From contig DHLX01000042.1 in assembly GCA_002405475.1 (NCBI GenBank), positions 31,674 through 91,903 on the forward strand: a stretch of DNA of 60,230 bases. The letters are read 5' to 3'. Positions 26,218 through 35,791 of the stretch are shown here, one piece after another. The notes under the pieces are model-generated. The model made no database searches, had not been told where the DNA came from, and saw only the letters and a program-made list of their open reading frames with translations. Source of the stretch: Burkholderiales bacterium UBA4657 (GTDB lineage Bacteria > Pseudomonadota > Gammaproteobacteria > Burkholderiales > Burkholderiaceae_E). A program made the position numbers and the translations under genes. The first letter of the stretch is position 1. Each line of letters begins with the position of its first letter.

Positions 26218-29200
26218 TCAATACACCAGCTCCACACTGACCGCTTTTAACGTCTGCGCCACCTGCGATAATGTACGCTCGTCGGCAGGTAAACTGACAT
26301 GCTCGGGCAGAGTCAAGGCGCCCTGGTAGCGTTCATGACGCAACTCCAGCAATAATTTGACTCCGCCCGGCTGAGCGGCATTGAGTACATGTTGCAGATC
26401 AAGCTCGGGCTGATTCACCACAATGCGAATGAATCGTGCATGCTGCGCACGCGCCTGCGCCAGTGTCTGAATCTGTTCGGCACTAATTCGCAGGCCACCG
26501 CTGAACTCGTCGTTTCTGACACTGCCCTGAACAATAATCAGACTGTCTTCGGTCAGTAGCTGGCGCTGCTGATCGAACAACTCGCCAAACACCACTACTT
26601 CCATCTGAGCCGTGTCATCATCCAGAGTCAGAATAGCCATTTTTCCGCGTCGCCCCATGACGCTACGAACCGCGGTCACAATACCGCCTATCAGTTGCGG
26701 CTCACGTGCCGGCTTCAATTGTGCCAAGGGTGTCTTGACGATATGGCGCACCTCGTGACGATAGGCATCAAACAGATGACCCGACAGGGAAAAACCAAAC
26801 ACCGTTTTTTCTTGAGCCAGGGTCTGTACCATGTCCCAACCAGCGTCCGTCGCCATTACGGGTGGCTGCTGCTCCGGCGTCTGGTCATCAAACAGGCTGA
26901 CCTGATTGGCACTGGCCTCACACTGTTCGGCCCACTCGATGGCACTGTCGATGGAAGCAAAGACCGAACCACGATCGGGTGCAATGCTATCAAACGCGCC
27001 TGCCCGCACCAGCGCTTCTATGCAACGCCGATTCACCGTCTTGCGATCAATGCGTGAAATGAAATCAAACAGGCTGGTAAACGGGCGCGCTATACGCGCT
27101 TGCAAAATCGCCATCACCGCAGACTCGCCGGTACCCTTGATGCCGCCCAAACCATAACGTACTGCGGTTGCCACTTCACCCGGGTCGCCCACCGGACGAA
27201 AACGATAGTCAGACAAATTGATGTCGGGGGGCAATAGCGTGATGTGATTACGGCGCTTGGCATCTTCCCACAAGACCCGAATTTTGTCGGTATCGTCCAG
27301 CGCGCAACTCATGTTGGCAGCAAAAAATTCGGCCGGGAAATGCGCCTTCAAATAAGCGGTTTGATAGGACAGCAGTGCATAAGCGGCGGCGTGCGATTTA
27401 TTGAACCCGTAGCCGGCAAACTTTTCCATCAAATCAAAAATTTCATTCGCCTTGTTGGCACCAATGCCTCGTTGAGCAGCACCCTCGGAAAAGATAACGC
27501 GGTGCTTGGCCATTTCCTCGGGCTTCTTTTTGCCCATGGCCCGGCGCAACAAGTCAGCACCGCCCAGCGTATAGCCACCTATACGCTGCGCCATTTGCAT
27601 CACCTGTTCCTGATACACCATGATGCCGTAAGTTTCCTGCAAAATTTCTTCCGCATCGGGGTGCGGGTAGCTGACCCGCTGCCGGCCATGCTTGCGTTCG
27701 CAAAAATCAGGAATCAGATCCATTGGGCCGGGACGATACAAGGCGACCAGAGCAATAATGTCTTCAAAACGGTCGGGGCGGGCTTTGAGCAGCATGTCCT
27801 GCATGCCGCGACTTTCCAGTTGAAACACGGCAACGGTATTGGCCGACTTCAACAGCTCGAACGCCTTGACATCATCGAGTGCAATGCGTGACAGATCAAA
27901 ATTTTCATGTGCTGCATAACGCTCACGTATGAAACGCACGGCCCAGTCCAGAATGGTCAGGGTGGTGAGTCCGAGAAAGTCAAACTTGACCAGACCAACA
28001 GCTTCGACATCGTCTTTATCGAACTGCGACACCACGGTCTTGCCACCATCTTGCGAATAGAGTGGACAAAAATCGGTCAGCTTGCCGGGAGCAATCAGAA
28101 CCCCGCCCGCATGCATGCCGACGTTACGCACCAGCCCTTCCAGCCGCCCTGCCAGTTCCAGCAGGGCTGACACTTCTTCTTCCTGCTTTTCGCGCTGTTC
28201 TAACAAAGGTTCAGCTTCGCGGGCATAAATGAACTTATCGTCCTTCGCATCAGTGCGGCGACGTATGGTCACGGTTTTACCGGGCTGAAACGGTATCAGC
28301 TTGGCAATACCATCGACAAAACCATAAGGCAGGTCAAGCACTCGCCCGACGTCGCGCACGGCGGCCTTGGCCGCCATGGTGCCAAAAGTAGCAATTTGAG
28401 ATACCGACTCGTGACCGTATTTGTTGCGCACGTATTCAATGACACGGTCGCGCCCATCCTGACAAAAATCAATATCAAAGTCAGGCATGGACACGCGCTC
28501 GGGGTTCAGAAAACGCTCGAACAGCAAATGGTATTTCAGCGGGTCAAGGTCAGTAATGCCCAGACAGAAAGCCACCAATGAGCCAGCACCCGAGCCACGC
28601 CCCGGACCGACCGGCACCCCATTCTTTTTCGCCCAGTCGATAAAGTCGGCCACAATCAGAAAGTACCCAGCAAAACCCATTTGAACAATGGTGTCGCACT
28701 CAAAAGCCAGGCGTTTTTCATAGTCGGCGCGTACTGCTTCACGCTCGTTGATATCGGGAAATAAAAATTCCAGACGAGCGCGCAAACCCTGTTCCGACTG
28801 CTGGCGTAAATAGTCCTCCAGACTCAGATCAGCAGGTGTAGGAAACAGTGGCAGACGTGCTACCCCCAGTTCCAGCTCCAGATTGCAGCGTTTGGCAATT
28901 TCCAGCGTATTTTCCAAAGCCGAAGGCAGGTCAGCAAACAAGGCCGCCATTTCGGCCTGGGTTTTGAAGTATTGCTGTTCGGTAAATTTTTTGGGGCGTC
29001 GCGGGTTCGCCAGTATTTCGCCGTCGGCAATACAGACCCGGGCTTCGTGCGCCTGAAAATCCTGCGCCAGGGGAAACACAATAGGGTGGGTGGCGACGAC
29101 CGGCAGTTGCCGCTCAACCGCCAGTAACAGGCTGTGCTGCACAATGGCCTCATCGTCAGACCTGCCAGCACGTTGTAACTCAACATATAGCCGCGCTGGG

Positions 29201-29646
29201 AACAACTCTTTCAACAAAGCCAGTTGTCGTGTGCGCTTGGCACTGCGGTCGGCCAGCAAGGTACCGCTAAGGGCAATGAGGCCTGTCGTGTCTTGTAGCG
29301 TTTCGAGATTCAGACTGGGTAAGGTAGCGGGGTCCTGGCACCAGAGGCGGCTCAAGTATTGGTTCAGCTTGACGAAACCCGAATGGTTTTGCACCAGCAA
29401 CAACAGACTGAAGGTGTCGTTATCAGCGCCCATGCGACAGTCTATTTCCACCCCCAGCAGGGGCTTGATGCCGTGCTGACGACAGGATTTGACAAACTGA
29501 ACCGCACCGAACAGGTTATTGTGGTCGGTTAGCGCCAGCGCGGGTAAGGAGTCATGCCGCGCCAGTTCCACCAGGTCGGGAACATGCAACAGACTTTTAT
29601 GAATGGAAAATTCACTATGGGAACGGAGGTGGACAAAGGACGCCAT
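26218..29646 (-). CDS. dnaE: DNA polymerase III alpha subunit
   Basis: The replicative polymerase. From the ATG at 29646 the product is 1142 aa: PHP domain with FVHLRSHSEFSIHKS and LALTDHNNLFG, the polymerase core with GPGRGSGAGSLVAFCLGIT and PDFDIDFCQDGRDRVIEY (catalytic Asp pair), a tandem HhH region (FNKSHAAAYALLSYQTAYLK) and a C-terminal OB-fold domain (GGIVTAVRSVMGRRGKMAI). A GTG at 29661 would add five residues. It lies just upstream of msbA, a common arrangement in Burkholderiales, and 44 bp downstream of pilE. Confidence 0.98.
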   Translation of the reverse strand: MASFVHLRSHSEFSIHKSLLHVPDLVELARHDSLPALALTDHNNLFGAVQFVKSCRQHGIKPLLGVEIDCRMGADNDTFSLLLLVQNHSGFVKLNQYLSRLWCQDPATLPSLNLETLQDTTGLIALSGTLLADRSAKRTRQLALLKELFPARLYVELQRAGRSDDEAIVQHSLLLAVERQLPVVATHPIVFPLAQDFQAHEARVCIADGEILANPRRPKKFTEQQYFKTQAEMAALFADLPSALENTLEIAKRCNLELELGVARLPLFPTPADLSLEDYLRQQSEQGLRARLEFLFPDINEREAVRADYEKRLAFECDTIVQMGFAGYFLIVADFIDWAKKNGVPVGPGRGSGAGSLVAFCLGITDLDPLKYHLLFERFLNPERVSMPDFDIDFCQDGRDRVIEYVRNKYGHESVSQIATFGTMAAKAAVRDVGRVLDLPYGFVDGIAKLIPFQPGKTVTIRRRTDAKDDKFIYAREAEPLLEQREKQEEEVSALLELAGRLEGLVRNVGMHAGGVLIAPGKLTDFCPLYSQDGGKTVVSQFDKDDVEAVGLVKFDFLGLTTLTILDWAVRFIRERYAAHENFDLSRIALDDVKAFELLKSANTVAVFQLESRGMQDMLLKARPDRFEDIIALVALYRPGPMDLIPDFCERKHGRQRVSYPHPDAEEILQETYGIMVYQEQVMQMAQRIGGYTLGGADLLRRAMGKKKPEEMAKHRVIFSEGAAQRGIGANKANEIFDLMEKFAGYGFNKSHAAAYALLSYQTAYLKAHFPAEFFAANMSCALDDTDKIRVLWEDAKRRNHITLLPPDINLSDYRFRPVGDPGEVATAVRYGLGGIKGTGESAVMAILQARIARPFTSLFDFISRIDRKTVNRRCIEALVRAGAFDSIAPDRGSVFASIDSAIEWAEQCEASANQVSLFDDQTPEQQPPVMATDAGWDMVQTLAQEKTVFGFSLSGHLFDAYRHEVRHIVKTPLAQLKPAREPQLIGGIVTAVRSVMGRRGKMAILTLDDDTAQMEVVVFGELFDQQRQLLTEDSLIIVQGSVRNDEFSGGLRISAEQIQTLAQARAQHARFIRIVVNQPELDLQHVLNAAQPGGVKLLLELRHERYQGALTLPEHVSLPADERTLSQVAQTLKAVSVELVY

Positions 29647-29690
29647 GGCGCATTGTCTCACCTCGCCCCGGGGAGTTCAAATCATCAGGG

Positions 29691-30119
29691 CTAACGGTTC
29701 CAGCATTGTTGCAGGTCGGCTGCGGTGGTTGATCCAGCCTTCGCCGTCCTGAGGCCAGTGTTGTCAATGGTCATGGTACCGCATACATCACCGGCCATAA
29801 CCCCAGTCGGCACTGGCACTGCCTTGAGCGTGTAGGTACCCGCTGCAAGACCTGTCAGGGTTATGTTGTACAGGGGGGTACCACTGCCTGGCGAGGTGGT
29901 CATACCCATCGGTAACACTGCCCCGACGTAGGAACCATTATTTTCTGACCGAAAGCGCTCCATCCACTGCGCCGCCAGCATCAATGTCGCCCGGGCATCC
30001 GACCTTCTTCCCTGCTGCACATATTGGGTGTAGCTCGGTATGGCAATCGCCGCCAGGATGGCGATGATTGCCACTGCGATCATCAATTCAATCAAAGTAA
30101 AGCCTTGCTGCTTTTTCAT
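29691..30119 (-). CDS. pilE: Type IV minor pilin, PilE-like
   Basis: A 142-residue type IV pilin. The short basic leader MKKQQG precedes the prepilin peptidase site (G6/F7) and the N-methylated helix begins FTLIELMIAVAIIAILAA with Glu at +5. The C-terminal part has two Cys residues (VCGTM and QQCWNR) spaced as in the disulfide loop of PilE-type minor pilins. It closes the fimT-pilV-pilW-pilX-pilY1-pilE operon; GAGG just before the ATG gives a good ribosome binding site. Confidence 0.92.
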   Translation of the reverse strand: MKKQQGFTLIELMIAVAIIAILAAIAIPSYTQYVQQGRRSDARATLMLAAQWMERFRSENNGSYVGAVLPMGMTTSPGSGTPLYNITLTGLAAGTYTLKAVPVPTGVMAGDVCGTMTIDNTGLRTAKAGSTTAADLQQCWNR

Positions 30120-30121
30120 TG

Positions 30122-33100
30122 TTACCTCGCCAATGGTCGCCAGACACGCAATACCGGGGTTTGCGGGCAGGCTGTTTGTCCTGCACTCCCTATGCTCTTG
30201 TCAGAAGAAAGAGTCGTTACCTTACACTGGCTAAGAGGCGCGCTTGACTGGCCACGCAAATTTTCCCGTATCTGTGCTCTGGTCGGGGTTAAGGTAGGTG
30301 TACGGCCATACTGTCTTGGCTCAAAATGCGGGCTAGGTGTTGCAGAAGTTGCCGCAATCGACTGCACAACCCCCTGTGCATTAATGACATTGATACTGAA
30401 CAGCCTGGAACTACCCCCCCCAAGACAGACATTGGATGAGGCCATTGGCTTGAAGGTAGAAATTCGAATCAGGGAATTAGCGATAGTAGGGTTACCGATC
30501 ACTCTTTCCGCTGCATCCAACTCTATCACCCAGCCGCGTTTACCATCATGGGTGGCATTAAATTTGTCATCCACAATGCTTACCGTGTTCAGTTCACTAC
30601 TCAAAATTTTAGTCGTTTGACCCGGGTCATACAAAATACCGTACAAAGACTGGGCATCGGCATTAGTCGGGTCGTTAAAATCATACATTTTTCCTGTTCC
30701 AAAGACTATATACAGCTTATCGTTGGAAAAGGGGTAGAGAACCGGCGCTGTGGTGATAGGTCTTGCGGTAGTACCGACTTTGGCAGTGAACAGCGGATCG
30801 GTGCTGCCACCAAAGCCGGAAGCATTGTCAGGCTTACCATCAGCAAAATTGAAGCGCCACAGGTTACCCTGCTTGTCGCCGCCATAGACGGCTACAATGC
30901 TGCGCTGTGGACCATACACGACGTTGATACCCCCCATGCCATTGCGATTAGCCACGGTATTATCCCAAATCGGTCCCACCGGAATGGCTTGTACAACACC
31001 TTTATTGGTTCCTTCCAGGCTGATCACCAACAGCGCAGCCTGGTTACTGGTACTTTCTACGCCATTACCCACGATATAGACCCACTCATAGGGATCAGTA
31101 GGAAGAGGACCAGTTTTAATGCGTCCTATCACTCCAGTACCGAGCACATGTCCCAGATAATTACTTTCGGCCTTGGTGACATCAAACAGAACCTTGGTTG
31201 TATCCATACTGGCTGGGTTGGTCACATCCAGGGCAAAGATCGAGGCTCCGCCAGCACCGGTAGTACCCACAATGATGTTTTTCCAGGCACCACCCAAATA
31301 GGCATCGCCTTGTACTACGGGGCCATCCACATAAAAACGGTGGTCTATGCCGGGGGTAGTCAGGGCATACAGGTTTTCGTAGACTCCTCTAGGCACGTAC
31401 GAAAAGAGTTCAACGCCATCGGCTGCTTTAAAGGCATGGAACATGCCGGCATTGCCCCCAATATAGACGGCAGCAGTACGGCCTGGGCTTGCCTTGTTGT
31501 TGTTGACAAAAGTTTTGTAGGAAGCACCAATAGTCTCTAGGCCAGCATAACCAAAATCGGGCGCCTTGGAATATAAAGGTTGGGAATTGACAAAGGTACC
31601 CAACAGTGAAATGCGATTACGGAAAGTGCCGCCGTTGGCAAGCTCCAAAGTGGTGTCGCCCGACAGGTATTTGATGACATTCGCGGCATTGCTCGCATTG
31701 CCGCCCCCCAGCTGTGATTGCTGGGTTGTGCTCAGGTTAGTTACATTGGCCGCAGTAAAAGCCTGACCTGAGCCAACCGCGTCTTTGCTGGTCAATATCG
31801 TCCGGGTCGCGGGCAGGCTGGCGTTCCACTGCGGCGTGACTCCTTCAGGGTTAGTGGCCAAGGTCGTCATGTCGGACACCTTGAAGGCCTCGAGTTTTCC
31901 ATAAGTATGTTTACCCAGGAAATAAGAAGGACGGTAGAACAGATTATCACCCGCAAGAGTTGCCGCAGGCAGAGCCACGCCACCGGAAGCGCCAGTTTCG
32001 ACCGCCAGTTCATCAAAGGTGCTTTTTATAGCGTCAGACAGAGTCTGAACCGTCGTTGCAGTGTAGAACTGGCCGCGGCTGGCTACAGCAGCACGGAACG
32101 AGTCATTGACACGGTTGGCGGCATTGGCCGAGTTGAAAGTATCGGTACTCACACCATCAACCGATGGCCAGGTCACGCTGGTTCCGGCACTGATAGCCGA
32201 GCGGGTCACAGACGTATCCATCGAAGCAAATAAGCCATAACCAACAATGAAAGTGCTCATGGATTGCCAGAATGCCTCATTAGTCCTGCCCACGCCCGTC
32301 ACCGGCTTGACTACATTAGCAAGGTCCGGCCTCAGATCGCGGTTCCAGTAATACACGGTGGCGTCGGTCAAAGTACGATCCTGTGAAGTACCCCCAGTAA
32401 ATTGCGGGAAATTGGCAGGTTTATAGGTAAATACAGAGTTATCGATGCCACTCGTCATCGTAGGCCCATCAACACTGTCGGATGCCGTCGGGCTTCCGAA
32501 GCCAGTCAGTGGCCCGGTCGAGCTGATCAGCGGCTGGCCGGCACTGACATTGGTCCATTCGCCATCTGTCGTCAGCAAAGTAAAGTTGCGGCGGCACGGA
32601 ATGTGTGGCTGGGTACTGTCGGTACCCGGAGTTTCGCCCCAGGGCCCTTTGTTGTCAGTGCGGGTGAAGTAGCGTCCGGCAGAGTCAACCGCTTCACGGT
32701 TCGGCGTGGCACCAGACCAGGCCAGACTGAACAGCCAGTCAAAAAACTGCTGTCGGGCTGTCGAGTTAACAATGAAAGGCCGGACCCCACGTATTAACGC
32801 ACCCGGGTTGGCGACGCCATCAATATCAGCAATAGTGGTAAATGTGCTGGCCGTGTTCCAGGGATTGGTGGCTCCAGCAAAATAATTAATACGGCCATAA
32901 CCTATACGCAGGTTTTGAAACTTGGCTTCCTGCATGGATGACATGGCCTCGGCCATGACCGCAATGGCCGAGAACATACGATTACGGTAATAGGCATACC
33001 AGTTGGCAAAGTTTTGTGCTTCTTCTTGCCAGGTACACGAGGTCAGCGCAGCGCAACGCGGACTGCTAACAGCCGCCCCGGTTGTGGCATCAATTATGGG

Positions 33101-35776
33101 GTAGGTGTCAGTCGCGGGGCGGGTACGGTCAATTTGCACCAGAACATAATTGGCCGGGTTGCCTTTACCGCCATTGGCAGTAGTGCCGTTCCAGTAGTAA
33201 TAACGTGCCGGGGTCAGCCGCTCTACATGCGGGCCGGTTGTGGTGGTGCCAGTAGTAGTGGTAGTAGTGACACTAAATGTTTCAGTAGAAGACGTTCTGG
33301 GGGTGCTGGATACAGAGTAGCTGATGGAGCTTGCATCTCTGGAGTACGTCGTTACGTCATAAGTGGCTGCAGAAGTTGGGGCATAAGTCGTCACCGTGCG
33401 CGTAACAGTGCTTTGACTATGAGTAGTAACACTACGCGTCAGGGATGAAGACGAATGACTCGTCACCGAATTGGGACTGCCGCCAGAAAGATAGGGCGTG
33501 GTAGAACTGGTGGTAGGCCCGGTGGGGTCATATACTACGGGCAACTCCAGACCAACCGAGCAGCTGATAGAACCGGGACTGTCAGACTGGGTCCAGAACT
33601 GGGTCGAAGAATCACTGCAGCTGGCACGTCGGCTCCAGCAGGTCAAAGAGGCTTGAGTGGTGGTGAACTGCTGGACAGTGCCGTTACAGTCGGAGCGGCA
33701 ATAAATAGCACCCGGGTCTGAAGCATAAGTGCTAACAACTGAATTGGTACAGCTAGTTCGCCGTGTCCAGCAATTTAAGGAACCCGGGTTGGTGGTAGTT
33801 TCTACGGTAGTGCCGCTACAGTCATTACGACAGAAAATAGTACCCGGGTCGCTGCTGTAACCTGCATTGGCCGAATTGGTACAACTGGTGCGGCGCTGAA
33901 AGCAGGAGGTCAGGGCACCAGGGTCGCTAGTAAACTCGTTTGTCACCGTACCCTCGCAGTTTTGGCGGCAATAAATAGGGTCCAGAGTCGTTGTCGTGGG
34001 CGTCGTAAGCGCTTCATTAGCACAACTGGTACGACGCTGGTAACAGGTCAGACTACCGGGGTCGCTAGTAAACTGGTCTGTCGCGGTACCAGCGCAGTTT
34101 TGCCGGCAATAAATGGTACCGGTGGTGTTGATGAGCGTGCTGTTGGTACAACTGGTGCGACGGCTGGCCGCACAAGAGAGTGTGCCCGGGTTAGGGTCGG
34201 TAGGCAGCGTGCCATACATCGTCGTGCTATCTGAACAACTGGTTCGGCGCGACCAGCACGACAAACTACCCGGATTGGTCTCAGAAATAGCAGTACTGGT
34301 TCCAGCGCAATTTTGACGCTGGAAGCAATTCAGCGTACCTGGGTTGGTATCGGTGGTCTGGTCGGCCGAAATCGCACAACTGGTACGGCGGGTAAAACAG
34401 TTCAGTGTGCCGGGGTCAGTGTCGAAGTAAACCCAGGCGGTATCGGCACAATTTCTACGCCTGAAGCAATTCAGGTTGCCGGGGTTTTCAGAATAGGTCT
34501 GAATCGTCGCATCGGTACAGCTGGTGCGACGCTGCCACGCGGCGCCAGAGGTGGTCACCGTACGTACAGGCCGCATGAACAGGTCCAGCGGTGCGGCGTC
34601 ACTAGCAGTAGTCTGGCTGTTGGAAATACTCGTAGCGCCGTGCTCCAGGGGCATGCCCGCATAAGAATATCGAACCGCCGTACTACCCAGCGTGCCTGTC
34701 ACGGTGCGACCATTAGCTGCCCCAGAAGGATCCGGATAGTTGTTCCAGGTACCGAGCGCCCCAGTGCCTACCAGAGCGATCCCCGCCGTAGTATTCAGCG
34801 AGGTGGTAGTAGTACCAGTAGGCACACGGCGCATGTCTCTTTGCGTCAGTTGGGTGTTGTCAGGTCGAGAAGTCACAGCCCCATAACGGGTAGTGAGTAC
34901 GGAGCCGCCTATGTTAGCGTTCGGAAATGCATCGGTGCCGGTCTTGTTGTTATTGTTCCAGGGTTTGTACCAGACTGCCGGGTTGTACCAGAGCGGGTTG
35001 AGTGCCGGGGAACGTAAAATCCAGTCGTCGTTGCGCGACACCGCAAAACTGCGTACCGCCCAATTGCCCGCTTCATCACCGCCATACCCGGAAATGGCAA
35101 CGCGGTTAAACCATTCGACCGGGGCATCGCCGAATTTTCCATCGCCGTTATGGTCGTACCAGAAATCAAGTTCCTGCTGTTTCCAGTCTGCCGTATTAAG
35201 CGCAAAATTTCCCGATGAACTCGACCAAGCCCAGGTGCCGGTGACATTCCAGAAGAGTAAAAAGTCATCGCTAATGTTCGCTGTAGTACCGTTAGTGTTT
35301 TGCCACAGTATCCGGTTTTGACCGTTCACAGTCTCTGCGGCACGGGCTATCCAATTAGCCCCATAAAGACCGACCGTCACATGAACGCCACCATTGAGAA
35401 GCGGTACCGGGCTTGCATTACCCTCCTGAATCCAGATTCGACTGCTAGTGTCCGTCAGCAATTTGACCTGCCCGCACGATTCCACCGTGGTATAACCCGG
35501 AACGGCCACATTGCACAAACGCGGGTCGGTGGACGTCGTCAAAGTCACGTCTGCAGGCATGGGCAAACTGTGCCCATTCATGGAGTTAGAGTCATCAAGC
35601 ATGAGCATGACGTTGGCCGGCGGGTCAATCGGCGTGAACGGCGGCTTCTGCAACAGAGTACTGGCAGCAGCCGCATAGCTGGGCCACAACAAGGTAAAAA
35701 TCAGGAAGCTCGCAGTGGCGCGTAACCAGAGCGCAGTCTTGGCAGTTTCAAGGGCTTTGGGTATGGAAGAATTCAT
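30122..35776 (-). CDS. pilY1: PilY1, pilus tip adhesin with long Cys-repeat insertion
   Basis: PilY1/PilC proteins sit at the tip of type IV pili, promote extension and act in adhesion. This one has a signal peptide (about 1-37), a vWA-like start with the MIDAS pattern DDSNS (61-65), an EF-hand-like loop DHNGDGKFGD (208-217), a Cys-rich tandem repeat (about 416-739), a Ser/Thr-rich stretch (about 760-850), a mixed region with TTDGEWTNVS, and the C-terminal PilY1 beta-propeller (about 1400-1760, with GNAGMFHAFKAADG and AWKNIIVGTTGAGG). At 1884 aa it is far longer than the roughly 1000-1200 aa of well-studied members; the repeats account for much of the excess. AGGAG precedes the ATG. A G8 tract lies near its end. 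Confidence 0.93.
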   Translation of the reverse strand: MNSSIPKALETAKTALWLRATASFLIFTLLWPSYAAAASTLLQKPPFTPIDPPANVMLMLDDSNSMNGHSLPMPADVTLTTSTDPRLCNVAVPGYTTVESCGQVKLLTDTSSRIWIQEGNASPVPLLNGGVHVTVGLYGANWIARAAETVNGQNRILWQNTNGTTANISDDFLLFWNVTGTWAWSSSSGNFALNTADWKQQELDFWYDHNGDGKFGDAPVEWFNRVAISGYGGDEAGNWAVRSFAVSRNDDWILRSPALNPLWYNPAVWYKPWNNNNKTGTDAFPNANIGGSVLTTRYGAVTSRPDNTQLTQRDMRRVPTGTTTTSLNTTAGIALVGTGALGTWNNYPDPSGAANGRTVTGTLGSTAVRYSYAGMPLEHGATSISNSQTTASDAAPLDLFMRPVRTVTTSGAAWQRRTSCTDATIQTYSENPGNLNCFRRRNCADTAWVYFDTDPGTLNCFTRRTSCAISADQTTDTNPGTLNCFQRQNCAGTSTAISETNPGSLSCWSRRTSCSDSTTMYGTLPTDPNPGTLSCAASRRTSCTNSTLINTTGTIYCRQNCAGTATDQFTSDPGSLTCYQRRTSCANEALTTPTTTTLDPIYCRQNCEGTVTNEFTSDPGALTSCFQRRTSCTNSANAGYSSDPGTIFCRNDCSGTTVETTTNPGSLNCWTRRTSCTNSVVSTYASDPGAIYCRSDCNGTVQQFTTTQASLTCWSRRASCSDSSTQFWTQSDSPGSISCSVGLELPVVYDPTGPTTSSTTPYLSGGSPNSVTSHSSSSLTRSVTTHSQSTVTRTVTTYAPTSAATYDVTTYSRDASSISYSVSSTPRTSSTETFSVTTTTTTGTTTTGPHVERLTPARYYYWNGTTANGGKGNPANYVLVQIDRTRPATDTYPIIDATTGAAVSSPRCAALTSCTWQEEAQNFANWYAYYRNRMFSAIAVMAEAMSSMQEAKFQNLRIGYGRINYFAGATNPWNTASTFTTIADIDGVANPGALIRGVRPFIVNSTARQQFFDWLFSLAWSGATPNREAVDSAGRYFTRTDNKGPWGETPGTDSTQPHIPCRRNFTLLTTDGEWTNVSAGQPLISSTGPLTGFGSPTASDSVDGPTMTSGIDNSVFTYKPANFPQFTGGTSQDRTLTDATVYYWNRDLRPDLANVVKPVTGVGRTNEAFWQSMSTFIVGYGLFASMDTSVTRSAISAGTSVTWPSVDGVSTDTFNSANAANRVNDSFRAAVASRGQFYTATTVQTLSDAIKSTFDELAVETGASGGVALPAATLAGDNLFYRPSYFLGKHTYGKLEAFKVSDMTTLATNPEGVTPQWNASLPATRTILTSKDAVGSGQAFTAANVTNLSTTQQSQLGGGNASNAANVIKYLSGDTTLELANGGTFRNRISLLGTFVNSQPLYSKAPDFGYAGLETIGASYKTFVNNNKASPGRTAAVYIGGNAGMFHAFKAADGVELFSYVPRGVYENLYALTTPGIDHRFYVDGPVVQGDAYLGGAWKNIIVGTTGAGGASIFALDVTNPASMDTTKVLFDVTKAESNYLGHVLGTGVIGRIKTGPLPTDPYEWVYIVGNGVESTSNQAALLVISLEGTNKGVVQAIPVGPIWDNTVANRNGMGGINVVYGPQRSIVAVYGGDKQGNLWRFNFADGKPDNASGFGGSTDPLFTAKVGTTARPITTAPVLYPFSNDKLYIVFGTGKMYDFNDPTNADAQSLYGILYDPGQTTKILSSELNTVSIVDDKFNATHDGKRGWVIELDAAERVIGNPTIANSLIRISTFKPMASSNVCLGGGSSRLFSINVINAQGVVQSIAATSATPSPHFEPRQYGRTPTLTPTRAQIRENLRGQSSAPLSQCKVTTLSSDKSIGSAGQTACPQTPVLRVWRPLAR
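33226..33500 (-). repeat. Ser/Thr-rich low-complexity stretch in pilY1
   Basis: The coding strand here encodes about 90 residues made mostly of Ser and Thr with scattered Tyr, Arg and Val (short units like SVTTHSQSTVTRTVTTY and a run of Thr before GPHVERL). It looks like a flexible stalk or spacer between the Cys-repeat array and the vWA/propeller part, possibly a target for O-glycosylation. Function is inferred. Confidence 0.7.
33560..34531 (-). repeat. Tandem array of 14 two-Cys repeats in pilY1
   Basis: About 972 bp encode 14 units of 20-28 residues with the consensus (R/Q)RxxC ... (D/N)PGxLxC(F/W/Y). Units of two kinds tend to alternate: one begins RRTSC, the other RQNCxGT or RNDCSGT. 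Each has two Cys, so nearly thirty in all, suggesting regular disulfides. At the DNA level the segment ACAACTGGTNCGNCG and the CCCGGGTT-like segment recur on the plus strand, so the array arose by duplication and may still change in copy number. Confidence 0.85.
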
Positions 35777-35791
35777 CCTGAACTCCTGCTT

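Noticed and set aside
33560..34531. CRISPR-like periodic DNA in pilY1
   Set aside because: Repeats vary in length and sequence, lie inside a coding frame and encode a clear protein repeat; there are no constant direct repeats with unique spacers.
34313..35017. 234-aa forward ORF over pilY1
   Set aside because: Shadow of the pilY1 repeat region; its apparent repeats come from the real gene on the other strand.
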